Shown here: positions 54,082 to 61,755 of the stretch, piece after piece
How positions within the stretch are numbered: the stretch's first letter is position 1
How the letters are laid out: each line of letters opens with the position of its first letter
From: Hyphomicrobium sp.
GTDB lineage: Bacteria; Pseudomonadota; Alphaproteobacteria; Rhizobiales; Hyphomicrobiaceae
Direction: 5' to 3'
DNA length: 64,000 bases
NCBI GenBank assembly: GCA_016793445.1
Contig: JAEUME010000018.1
Location: 62,001 to 126,000, forward strand
Made by a program: the position numbers and the translations under genes
Notes under the pieces: generated by a model
The model's input: the letters and a program-made list of their open reading frames with translations, nothing else
The model's database searches: none
What the model was told of the DNA's origin: nothing

Positions 54082-54696
54082 TCAGTCGGGCTTGTGGCCC
54101 AGCGTCCAGGCCAAGGCGTGTTCCAGCCTGTCGTCGCCCCAGAACAGCTCGCCATCAGGCGTGATGAACGAGGGCGCACCGAACACCCCGAGCTCGGCGG
54201 CGCGCGCCGATTGAGCGCGCAGGCGGTCCTTGGTCTCGGGTGCGTTGGCTTGCGCGAGCACGGTGACGGGATCGAGATTCATGCCTTTGAGAAGAGAGGC
54301 CAGAACGTCGACATTGGAAATGTCGGCGGCATGTTCGAACTGGGCTTCGTAGACACGGCGCGAGAAATCGTTCGTCCAGCCGGCCGCCTCGCCCGACAGC
54401 GCGATGCGTGCGGCGGCCAATCCGTTGGCCGGAAAAACCGCAGGCATGACAAACGTGCGCCCGCGCGCTTTTGCGATGCGTTCGATGTCGCGCACCATAT
54501 AGCGGCCTTTGGCCGGGTAGAGATTGAAGGGCGACGTCGTCCAGCCTTGAGCCGCAAAGATCGGCCCCAACAGAAATGGCCGCCAGGCAACGGCGACGCC
54601 CGCTTGCCCGGCAAGGCCGTCGATGCGCATCGCGGTGAGGTACGAATACGTCGAGGCAAACTCGTAGTAGAAGTCGAGGCTGGGCTTGTCGGGCAC
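54082..54696 (-). CDS. 2-hydroxychromene-2-carboxylate isomerase family protein (DsbA fold)
   Basis: The 204-residue product has the kappa-class GST/DsbA fold pattern: LDFYYEFASTYSYLTAMRID, where a Ser replaces the redox Cys, WRPFLLGPIFAAQGWTTSP, an inserted helical domain, and GVFGAPSFITPDGELFWGDD with the cis-Pro and C-terminal substrate loop. The family includes the glutathione-dependent isomerase of naphthalene breakdown and many proteins of unknown substrate; no aromatic-degradation genes are nearby. It is the third gene of a minus-strand run behind the ParA-like gene (26-base gap). Confidence 0.85.
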   Translation of the reverse strand: MPDKPSLDFYYEFASTYSYLTAMRIDGLAGQAGVAVAWRPFLLGPIFAAQGWTTSPFNLYPAKGRYMVRDIERIAKARGRTFVMPAVFPANGLAAARIALSGEAAGWTNDFSRRVYEAQFEHAADISNVDVLASLLKGMNLDPVTVLAQANAPETKDRLRAQSARAAELGVFGAPSFITPDGELFWGDDRLEHALAWTLGHKPD

Positions 54697-54722
54697 GTGC
54701 GGGCCTCCTTCGCGGGCCGCGG

Positions 54723-55262
54723 TCAGCTCGCGGCGGCCCGGCGGTCGGCGAGGCGCTGCTCTGCGGCGGCCAGCAGGGCTTTGCGAATGTCGTCGATCTT
54801 GGTCAGCGAGCGGTCGAAACCGAGGTGCTGGGCATCAGCGAGCTTCTTCAGGTGATCGACGCTCTTGATCTCCGCGAGGCGCCTTGCCAGTCCCTCGCGT
54901 CCCTGTTTGGCGAGGATGACCATGGCGGAGAAGGCGTAGGGATCGAAAGACGTCTCTGGTTTGGCAGAGCCTTGGGAGTCCCTTGCATCCGCCGCTTTCG
55001 CGTCCTTGGCCGGCACGGCGGGCTTGGATTTGGCAGCCTTGCCTGCCTCGGCTTTCACGGGCTTCACGTTCGCAGAAGCCGTTTGGGCCTCGCAGGCGGG
55101 CGTTGCCGGCATCTCCCAAACCAGCATCCGGTTGGTCGCCTTGGTCAGGGCCTCCGCCAGCCGCTCGACGGTTTGGGCATCAAGGGATGTCTCGGCAGCG
55201 ATGTGCCGGCGGTAGAACGCCCGCATCCGATCGCCCGGCCACAGCTGAACGCCTTTGCTCAT
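54723..55262 (-). CDS. Hypothetical protein encoded after ParA-like ATPase
   Basis: A 179-residue soluble protein in three parts: a helical N-terminus (WPGDRMRAFYRRHIAAETSL, RLAEALTKATNRMLVWEM), a Lys/Ala/Pro-rich disordered linker (about residues 60-105, VKPVKAEAGKAAKSKPAVPA), and a helical C-terminal domain (FDPYAFSAMVILAKQGREGL, LADAQHLGFDRSLTKIDDIR). No family is recognised, although the C-terminal helices recall small DNA- or protein-binding domains. It follows the ParA-like gene by 92 bases on the same strand, which suggests a functional pair. Confidence 0.65.
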   Translation of the reverse strand: MSKGVQLWPGDRMRAFYRRHIAAETSLDAQTVERLAEALTKATNRMLVWEMPATPACEAQTASANVKPVKAEAGKAAKSKPAVPAKDAKAADARDSQGSAKPETSFDPYAFSAMVILAKQGREGLARRLAEIKSVDHLKKLADAQHLGFDRSLTKIDDIRKALLAAAEQRLADRRAAAS

Positions 55263-55354
55263 CGCTCGAATGTCCGTTCAAGAAACCGCCGAACCCAAAC
55301 ACAGCACGACACGTTGAAAACGCCAAGTCCCAGGAACTGCCGTGACAGCCAATT

Positions 55355-56266
55355 CTAATGCGCAGCGACCTTATCTTTCTGCGCTGATTTGACGATCTCC
55401 TCCAGCAGCTTTTCCGTTTCGATGTGCAGTTCCTTCACATCGCCGATGGCGTCTGAATATTTGGTCTCGATGGACCGGCGCTCGTTGATGAAGTCAAACG
55501 CGTTGGCGATTCCCTCGCGCTGGGGCAGGAACGTTTCCATCAGCGGATGCACGAGGCTGATTTCTTCAATCAGCATATAGTGCTTGTTGTCGTCGCGCAC
55601 GTAATTGGCAAGGCATGTGTAGCGCCGGTCCTCGATCGGGATCTCCGCTAAATCGTCGATGGTGCGCTTGTCCTCGATGAGGAGCGCGATACGGTCAACG
55701 GCGAGCTGCGACACGTAATCGGGGCGGAACGGCACGATCACTTTGTCCGCCGTCTTGAGCGCGGCCAGCGCTGCAAAGGACAGGCCCGGGGGACAGTCGA
55801 GAATGACCACATCGAAGTCGCCTTCGAAGCGCCGGATGAGCAGCTCGATGCGGCCGCGCACGCGATTGGCGACCACGTCCGGAATGTGGCTCTGGCTAGC
55901 CTGCTTCAGATACAACTCGCCCTGGATATCCTCCAACAGCAGCGAGCCGGGCACGAGCGCGATGGGCGCGGGTTTGCCGTTGCCCGCAGTCACGTCGCCT
56001 ACGTTGCGGGCCACATAGTCACGCGCGTTGGCGGGAATGCCGTCGAACAGATCATAGAAATAGTCGGAGATGGTCTTGCCCGCCTTGCGGGCCTCGTTCC
56101 AACCCTGGCCGCCCATCAGGATGAGAGACGCATTGCACTGGGAATCGAGGTCGAGCACCAGCACGCGCTTGCCCCCGTAGACGCTCAGCGCATGAGCCAG
56201 CATAACCGCGATGGTCGACTTGCCCACGCCACCCTTGCGATTAGCCACTGCAAGAAAAACTGCCAT
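55355..56266 (-). CDS. ParA-family ATPase (orphan, not MipZ)
   Basis: A 303-residue P-loop ATPase with the deviant Walker A NRKGGVGKST (signature Lys plus catalytic Lys), VLVLDLDSQCNASL, VVILDCPPGLSFAALAAL (Walker B) and VIVPFRPDYVSQLAVDRI. Two inserted segments lengthen it relative to chromosomal ParA. No parB or parS site is nearby, and the sequence is unlike MipZ (NEKGGSGKST). Orphan ParA proteins position cargo such as chemoreceptor arrays or carboxysomes on the nucleoid; here the cargo is unknown. The neighbouring gene may encode the adaptor. Confidence 0.85.
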   Translation of the reverse strand: MAVFLAVANRKGGVGKSTIAVMLAHALSVYGGKRVLVLDLDSQCNASLILMGGQGWNEARKAGKTISDYFYDLFDGIPANARDYVARNVGDVTAGNGKPAPIALVPGSLLLEDIQGELYLKQASQSHIPDVVANRVRGRIELLIRRFEGDFDVVILDCPPGLSFAALAALKTADKVIVPFRPDYVSQLAVDRIALLIEDKRTIDDLAEIPIEDRRYTCLANYVRDDNKHYMLIEEISLVHPLMETFLPQREGIANAFDFINERRSIETKYSDAIGDVKELHIETEKLLEEIVKSAQKDKVAAH

Positions 56267-56644
56267 CAGAACCTATACCCCCTCATAGGAACGCCACACG
56301 AACGCGGCACACGTGAATTGAGCGAAAATGCCCCCCGGGCCGCTCTGTTAGGCGACCTATGGGCCGATTCCGTGACCCCACGCCACGCCAAAAGCCGGCT
56401 TTGCCCGACGATTGATGTGCGGATGCAACTGCAGTGTGAAAGTGGTGCGAAATTTGCCTAACCTCAATGTCCGAGAGGTAATGTCAGGCAAGTTGTCTTA
56501 ATGTGTGGCGCTCCGGCCCCTATTGACGATGTCCGCTATTGAACCGCTTGGTCCGGGCCGGGTCTTAGCGCTTCATTTGGCGCAAGGTACGCACGGGCGG
56601 ACGGGTCAAGCTACCGAAAGCCACTGAAAACTGAAGAGGGACGC
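56267..56644. other. Divergent region between ParA-like gene and glmM
   Basis: No gene is supported in 378 bases. The promoters of the ParA operon and of glmM must lie here. TTGACG at 56524 is a possible -35 for glmM, without a convincing -10. GAGGGACGC just before 56645 is the glmM ribosome site. Confidence 0.4.
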
Positions 56645-57994
56645 ATGTCACGCCGCTATTTTGGGACCGACGGGATCCGTGGGCTCGCAAACTCCCATCC
56701 GATGACCTCGGAGGTGGCGCTTAAGGTCGGCATGGCGGCCGGCAAGGTGTTTCAGTCGGGCACGCACCGCCACCGCGTGGTGATCGGCAAGGATACGCGC
56801 CTGTCCGGCTACATGCTGGAAGCCGCCCTCATGTCAGGCTTCACCGCGGTGGGTATGGATGTCTTCCTGCTCGGCCCGATGCCGACGCCTGCCGTCGCAA
56901 TGCTGACGCGCTCGCTGCGTGCTGACCTTGGAGTCATGCTGTCGGCCTCCCACAACCCATCCCACGACAATGGCATCAAGCTGTTTGATCCCGATGGCTA
57001 CAAGCTGTCGGACGAAATGGAGCGCCACATTGAAGATCTGATCGACGGCGACGCGAAATCCCTTCTGGCGCCCGCTGAGCGTATCGGGCGCGCGACGCGC
57101 GTTGAAAGCGCACAGGAACGCTATATCGAGTTCGCCAAGCGCACGCTGCCCAAGAACCTGCGTCTCGACGGTCTGCGCATCGTCATCGACTGCGCCAACG
57201 GCGCGGCCTACAAGGTTGCGCCCGAAGCACTTTGGGAACTGGGTGCGGAAGTCATCAAGATCGGCGTGGAGCCCAACGGCCTCAATATCAACTTGAAGTG
57301 CGGCTCGACCTCGCCAGAGGCTTTGATCTCGAAGGTCAAGGAAGTGCGTGCCGATATCGGGATCGCACTGGACGGCGACGCCGATCGTGTCGTCATCGTC
57401 AATGAGAAGGGCCAGATGGTCGATGGCGACCAGATCATGGCCGTCATCGCGGAGAGCTGGCACCGCAGGGGCAAGCTCGCTGCGGGCGGCATCGTCGCCA
57501 CCGTGATGAGCAACCTCGGCCTGGAGCGCTATCTCAAGGGGCAGGGATTGTCCTTGGCGCGCACGCCGGTCGGAGACCGCTATGTCACCGAGCATATGCG
57601 TAAGCACGGTTTCAACGTCGGTGGCGAGCAGTCGGGTCATATTGTGCTGTCGGATTTCACCACGACGGGCGACGGCTTGGTTTCCGCGCTGCAGGTGCTG
57701 GCGTGCGTCGTCTCAACGGGCAAGCCCGTCTCCCAGGTCTGCCACCGCTTCGATCCCTTGCCGCAGGTTCTCATGAATGTGCGGTATGCCAATGGCAAGC
57801 CGCTGGAGGACAGCCGCGTCGTGAAGGCGATCGAGAGCGCCAAGGTCAAGCTTGGCGATCATGGCCGCCTCGTTATCCGTCCCTCGGGCACCGAGCCGGT
57901 CATCCGCGTAATGGCCGAAGGCGATGATGAGCGCATGGTATCAAGCGTCGTCGGCGATATCGTCGATGCGGTGCGCTCTGCCGCGGCCGCGTGA
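56645..57994 (+). CDS. glmM: Phosphoglucosamine mutase GlmM
   Basis: A 449-residue enzyme converting glucosamine-6-phosphate to the 1-phosphate for UDP-GlcNAc, hence peptidoglycan and lipopolysaccharide. It begins [14 protein letters not shown], has the active phosphoserine loop [17 protein letters not shown], metal loop [10 protein letters not shown], sugar loop [13 protein letters not shown] and the phosphate-binding [19 protein letters not shown] precedes the ATG. In relatives it often follows ftsH-folP; here five genes are inserted between. Confidence 0.97.
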   Translation: MSRRYFGTDGIRGLANSHPMTSEVALKVGMAAGKVFQSGTHRHRVVIGKDTRLSGYMLEAALMSGFTAVGMDVFLLGPMPTPAVAMLTRSLRADLGVMLSASHNPSHDNGIKLFDPDGYKLSDEMERHIEDLIDGDAKSLLAPAERIGRATRVESAQERYIEFAKRTLPKNLRLDGLRIVIDCANGAAYKVAPEALWELGAEVIKIGVEPNGLNINLKCGSTSPEALISKVKEVRADIGIALDGDADRVVIVNEKGQMVDGDQIMAVIAESWHRRGKLAAGGIVATVMSNLGLERYLKGQGLSLARTPVGDRYVTEHMRKHGFNVGGEQSGHIVLSDFTTTGDGLVSALQVLACVVSTGKPVSQVCHRFDPLPQVLMNVRYANGKPLEDSRVVKAIESAKVKLGDHGRLVIRPSGTEPVIRVMAEGDDERMVSSVVGDIVDAVRSAAAA

Positions 57995-58041
57995 GCGGTG
58001 CAAGCGCGATTGATGTGCTGCACCCGCGCGTTTCTTTCGCG

Positions 58042-58056
58042 TTAACGCCTGCTTAA
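58042..58056 (+). promoter_or_regulatory. CtrA box 1 upstream of outer-membrane protein gene
   Basis: TTAACGCCTGCTTAACG, a full site with TTAAC in both halves, 149 bases before the start codon at 58206. Confidence 0.65.
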
Positions 58057-58095
58057 CGAAGGAACGCTCAGGCGTGCCGCAAATCGGGACGCCGA

Positions 58096-58110
58096 TTAAA
58101 CCTACCTTAA
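58096..58110 (+). promoter_or_regulatory. CtrA box 2 upstream of outer-membrane protein gene
   Basis: TTAAACCTACCTTAAAG, a second TTAA-N7-TTAA, centred 54 bases after box 1 (about five helical turns) and 95 bases before the start codon. Two boxes on one face of the helix suggest cooperative binding. Confidence 0.6.
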
Positions 58111-58205
58111 AGATTCTCCGCGATAGTCGACGCTGATGATGCGTATCAACGCTCCCGCCGGGCGTGTTGATTTGCTTGGTGTGACTATCGAAAGGAAGTT
58201 TCTGC

Positions 58206-59045
58206 ATGGCTCTCACGCGCACAATTTGCTTGAGCGCAGCCGTTCTCTTGGGCAGCAGCCTTACAGCGACCGCAGCCGACCTCTACGGCGGCGGCATGAA
58301 GGATGAGGCAGCCGGGATGATGATGGCCGCGCCGAGCCCGTCGATCTACTTCCGGGTGGACGGCGCGTGGGCCTTCTACGACATCGGCGATGTGTCTATT
58401 GTCGATCAGGGTCTTGTCAATCCGCCCACGACGTTCTCTGGCGGCACAAGCGACATCGATGATGGATGGAGTGTCGGTGGCGGCGTCGGCATGTACTTCG
58501 GCAGCGGCTTTCGCGGCGACCTGACGCTTGAGTATCGCACCTCGACCGATGTCTCCGGCTCGGCGGACGCAACCTGCTGCCTTGTCGGTTCCACCACGGA
58601 CGTCGATGGCGTCGTTGGCCTCGCCAACCTCTATTACGATTTCAATCGCGGCGGCCGTTTCGTGCCTTACATCGGCGCGGGCCTAGGCTTTGCGCATCTG
58701 GAGACGGGTGGCGGCACGCTCGGCTGCGTTGTTGCCTGCGGTGTCAACTTCGGAGACGGGGTGTACGACGGCTCCAGCACCACCAATTTCGCCGTGGCCG
58801 GGATGGCTGGCATTTCGGTGAAGTTGCGCGGCGGCGAACCAGTCTACGCCGGCGGCATCAAAGACGGCCCCGTGATGGTCGACAGCGGCCGCGGCCTCTA
58901 CCTGGATCTCGGCTATCGCTTCCTGCACTTGGGAGACGTTGCAGTTGCCAACGCCGTGCAGACCAACGGCAATGAACTGGAGGTTGGTTTTGACAATCTC
59001 AATGCCCACGAATTCCGCTTCGGCCTTCGCTACGATTTCCGCTGA
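58206..59045 (+). CDS. Outer-membrane beta-barrel protein, porin-like
   Basis: A 279-residue protein: signal peptide (ICLSAAVLLGSSLTATAA) and an eight-strand-type barrel with alternating strands (FRVDGAWAFYDIGDV, VGGGVGMYFGSGFRGDLTLE, FVPYIGAGLGFAHLE), ending in the outer-membrane signature HEFRFGLRYDFR with a C-terminal aromatic-rich strand. It contains the ADLYGGGMKD mature N-terminus shared with the next gene. The family resembles RopB/Omp25 porin-like proteins. Two CtrA boxes lie upstream, suggesting cell-cycle control. AAAGGAAG precedes the ATG. Confidence 0.85.
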   Translation: MALTRTICLSAAVLLGSSLTATAADLYGGGMKDEAAGMMMAAPSPSIYFRVDGAWAFYDIGDVSIVDQGLVNPPTTFSGGTSDIDDGWSVGGGVGMYFGSGFRGDLTLEYRTSTDVSGSADATCCLVGSTTDVDGVVGLANLYYDFNRGGRFVPYIGAGLGFAHLETGGGTLGCVVACGVNFGDGVYDGSSTTNFAVAGMAGISVKLRGGEPVYAGGIKDGPVMVDSGRGLYLDLGYRFLHLGDVAVANAVQTNGNELEVGFDNLNAHEFRFGLRYDFR

Positions 59046-59350
59046 AGCCTGCACCAACGGTTTGGGGGGCGGAGCGATCCGCCTCCAGTGAGACAAGAAG
59101 ACGGCAGCCGCGGAAAGGGAAAAAGCCAGTCCGCCTGCCGGCACCAGGGGCGCAAGGGACGCGGTGTCCTGAAAGCCTTTCGCGTTCGATCCCTCTTTTG
59201 TTCCTGTACGCGTAGCGCGCCCTTGTATCGGGCGTTCTGGGGAGCGTCGTTCAGGAAGGCCCGGCCTGCCGCTTGTTGCGAAGTTGAGCATGGGGAGCGT
59301 CGAGAAGCGTCTCAATCGCTTCCGAGCCTAAGACAAGGGATTGTACGAAG
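59046..59350 (+). other. Gap between the two outer-membrane protein genes
   Basis: No gene is supported in 305 bases. A short stem GGCGGA-GCGA-TCCGCC (59068-59083) without a T-run follows the first gene. The second gene has AAGGGA before its ATG; no CtrA box is present here. Confidence 0.45.
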
Positions 59351-60280
59351 ATGACTGTTCGCAAAGCGCGCTTGACGATGGGCTTGGCAGCCGGGCTGGC
59401 GCTGATTGGCACCGCCCTGCCTGCAACGGCGGCCGACTGGTATAGCGGCGGGATCAAGGACTACGGCGGCGCCGGTGGCGTTCCGGTTCCTGCACCCGCT
59501 CCGATCCCCGTGAGCGAGACGGAGTGGTATATCGGCGTGGTGGCTGGCGGTGTGCTGGTGGACGATTCCACCGTCGAGAACATCGGCAGCGCGATGCCCA
59601 TTCGCGAGAACCTGAACAAGACGCTGTTCGGCGGCATCAGCGCGGGCACCTATCTGACGCCGAACATCCGCGCCGAATTTGCTTTCGACTTCTACGATGA
59701 TTTCAAGGTCGCAGGCTCCGACCCAGTCACCTATACCGAAAGTTTGTCGGGTGAAGGACAGTACATCCAAAATTATGTTGTGACGCGCCACGACAGCATC
59801 AAGGTTGGCCGCACCACGGCAATGTACAACATGTACTATGACATCCCCACTGGTACGCGCATTCGTCCGTTCGTGGGCGCGGGCATCGGCGTGACATGGC
59901 GGGCGATGAAGCGCAACTGGAGGGAAGAGGCCGATTGCGCGAGCACGACGGACACGGGGGAAGATCCGGTCGTCACTTCGTCGCCATGCCACCACCTTGT
60001 CGCCGACGATCCTGGTTCAGTGGTGGATCAGCCCCAGCCGTCTCATTGGGAGCGAAGCGGCACGGTCGAGGTCGATCGTTTCGATCTGGCGCTCGCGGCC
60101 ATGGCCGGTCTGTCGTATGAGATCACGCCGGACATCATCTGGGACAACAGTTACCAGTTCTTGTGGGAGTCGCAGGGCATCTCTTTGAGCACCGAGACCT
60201 TCTCGGGCACCAGCACGGTCAGCTACTCCGATACCACTCAGCATCAATTCCGCACCGGGCTGCGCTTCAACATCAATTGA
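59351..60280 (+). CDS. Outer-membrane beta-barrel protein, second
   Basis: A 309-residue protein with a signal peptide (LTMGLAAGLALIGTALPATA), mature start ADWYSGGIKDYGGAGG (compare ADLYGGGMKD of the previous gene), barrel strands such as TEWYIGVVAGGVLVDD, IRPFVGAGIGVTWRAM and FDLALAAMAGLSYEI, and a final strand TQHQFRTGLRFNIN. The last residue is Asn, not the usual Phe. It carries two long Asp/Ser/Thr-rich loops. Paralogue or distant relative of the previous gene; porin or adhesion role unknown. Confidence 0.8.
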   Translation: MTVRKARLTMGLAAGLALIGTALPATAADWYSGGIKDYGGAGGVPVPAPAPIPVSETEWYIGVVAGGVLVDDSTVENIGSAMPIRENLNKTLFGGISAGTYLTPNIRAEFAFDFYDDFKVAGSDPVTYTESLSGEGQYIQNYVVTRHDSIKVGRTTAMYNMYYDIPTGTRIRPFVGAGIGVTWRAMKRNWREEADCASTTDTGEDPVVTSSPCHHLVADDPGSVVDQPQPSHWERSGTVEVDRFDLALAAMAGLSYEITPDIIWDNSYQFLWESQGISLSTETFSGTSTVSYSDTTQHQFRTGLRFNIN

Positions 60281-60308
60281 CGCGCGAACGGTTCGATCGG
60301 AAGGGCAA

Positions 60309-60347
60309 GGTCAGGGGCGGGCCGCAAGGTTCGCCCCTGACCATTTT
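60309..60347 (+). terminator. Rho-independent terminator
   Basis: GGTCAGGGGCG (60309-60319) pairs perfectly with CGCCCCTGACC (60332-60342); TTTT follows at 60344. It ends the outer-membrane protein transcript. Confidence 0.9.
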
Positions 60348-60441
60348 GCGTTGATCTTGACGCGCCTGAGGTGGCGTCCTAGACCCCGGCGGTCAATCGG
60401 CTATCGCGTATAGCTCGAATAGTCCTAGTTTCAAGGAAGCC

Positions 60442-61611
60442 ATGACCCGCATTGCCAAGCCTTCGATTAAACCCGTCAACCCGCGCTTTTCATCGGGCCC
60501 TTGCTCGAAGCGGCCGGGATGGACGCCTGCGGCTTTGTCGGGTGCGTTGACGGGGCGTTCGCACCGTTCGCGCGAAGGCAAGGCGCGGCTTGCCGATGCG
60601 ATTGCCCGCACGCGCGACATTCTGCAGCTGCCCGAAGGCTATCAGGCGGCCATCGTGCCTGCGTCAGACACGGGCGCCTTCGAGATGGCGATGTGGAATC
60701 TACTGGGTGCGCGCGGCACCGACGTGTTCGCGTGGGAAGTTTTCGGACGCGTCTGGCTCAAGGATGCACTCGACATTTTGAAGCTCGGCGATCTGCGTGT
60801 GTTCGATGCCGGCTGGGGGCAGCTTCCCGACATGTCCCAGGCGGACCCGGTGCGTGATACCATTTTCACCTGGAACGGCACGACCACGGGCGTGTGCCTG
60901 AAGGATGCCTCCTGGATCAGCGACACGCGCGAGGGCCTGACCTTGTGCGACGCGACTTCCGCTATTTTTGCGCAGCGCATCGATTTCTCCAAGATCGACG
61001 TGCTCACCTATTCCTGGCAAAAGGTTCTTGGCGGGGAGGCTGCGCATGGCATGCTGATCATGTCGCCGCGTGCCTTCGCGCGGCTGGAAAGCTACGAGCC
61101 GCCCTGGCCCATTCCAAAGACCATGCGGCTTAAGGAGAAGGGCAAGATCCTGCGCGATCTGTTTGACGGCGTCACCATCAACACGCCCTCCATGCTGTGC
61201 CTGGAGGACTATGCCGATGCGCTCACGTGGGCGGAAGGGCTGGGCGGTCTTGACGCGCTGATCGCGCGCGCCGACCGCAATGCCGCCGTGATCTATAACT
61301 GGGCGGCGTCAACGGCGTGGTTGGCGCCGCTGGCGCAGGATCCACTGACGCGCTCCAATACATCGGTCTGCCTCAAGTTCAGCGATCCTGACATCGTCGC
61401 TCACGGGGAAGACGCGTGCGGCCGGTTCATTGCCGAGCTGGGCGCTCTGCTCGAAGCGGAGGAAGCGGCCTTCGATATCGTGGCATATCGCGGCGTGCCC
61501 CACGGCTTGCGGATCTGGACCGGTGCAACGATCGAGGCGGCGGACTTGGAGTGCCTCACAGGCTGGCTGGACTGGGCTCATCGCGAGATCAAGGCCCGGG
61601 AGTACGTGTGA
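60442..61611 (+). CDS. serC: Phosphoserine aminotransferase SerC
   Basis: A 389-residue PLP enzyme converting 3-phosphohydroxypyruvate to phosphoserine in serine and (in part) pyridoxal phosphate synthesis. It opens PVNPRFSSGPCSKRPGWTP, has VPASDTGAFEMAMWNLLG, TWNGTTTGV, CDATSAIFAQRIDF and the Schiff-base lysine in DVLTYSWQKVLGGE. It belongs to the alphaproteobacterial/archaeal-type class V branch. AAGGA lies upstream. In many relatives serA follows directly; here the next gene is a DUF4139 protein, then purA. Confidence 0.95.
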   Translation: MTRIAKPSIKPVNPRFSSGPCSKRPGWTPAALSGALTGRSHRSREGKARLADAIARTRDILQLPEGYQAAIVPASDTGAFEMAMWNLLGARGTDVFAWEVFGRVWLKDALDILKLGDLRVFDAGWGQLPDMSQADPVRDTIFTWNGTTTGVCLKDASWISDTREGLTLCDATSAIFAQRIDFSKIDVLTYSWQKVLGGEAAHGMLIMSPRAFARLESYEPPWPIPKTMRLKEKGKILRDLFDGVTINTPSMLCLEDYADALTWAEGLGGLDALIARADRNAAVIYNWAASTAWLAPLAQDPLTRSNTSVCLKFSDPDIVAHGEDACGRFIAELGALLEAEEAAFDIVAYRGVPHGLRIWTGATIEAADLECLTGWLDWAHREIKAREYV

Positions 61612-61755
61612 AATCGGCACGCCTTGGTTAACGGGAGCATCGGACCCGCAAATTGCTTTTTTCCGTCCCCCAGCCGGGCCATACTGCCCAAGCTTTCCGC
61701 GGGGCAAGCAGTCTCATAAACAGGCAACCTTCATTTCGCGTAACTGCGTGTTCGG

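Noticed and set aside
55355..56266. MipZ or chromosomal ParA
   Set aside because: The Walker A context (NRKGGVGKST) and the internal insertions differ from MipZ, and there is no ParB gene or parS site nearby.
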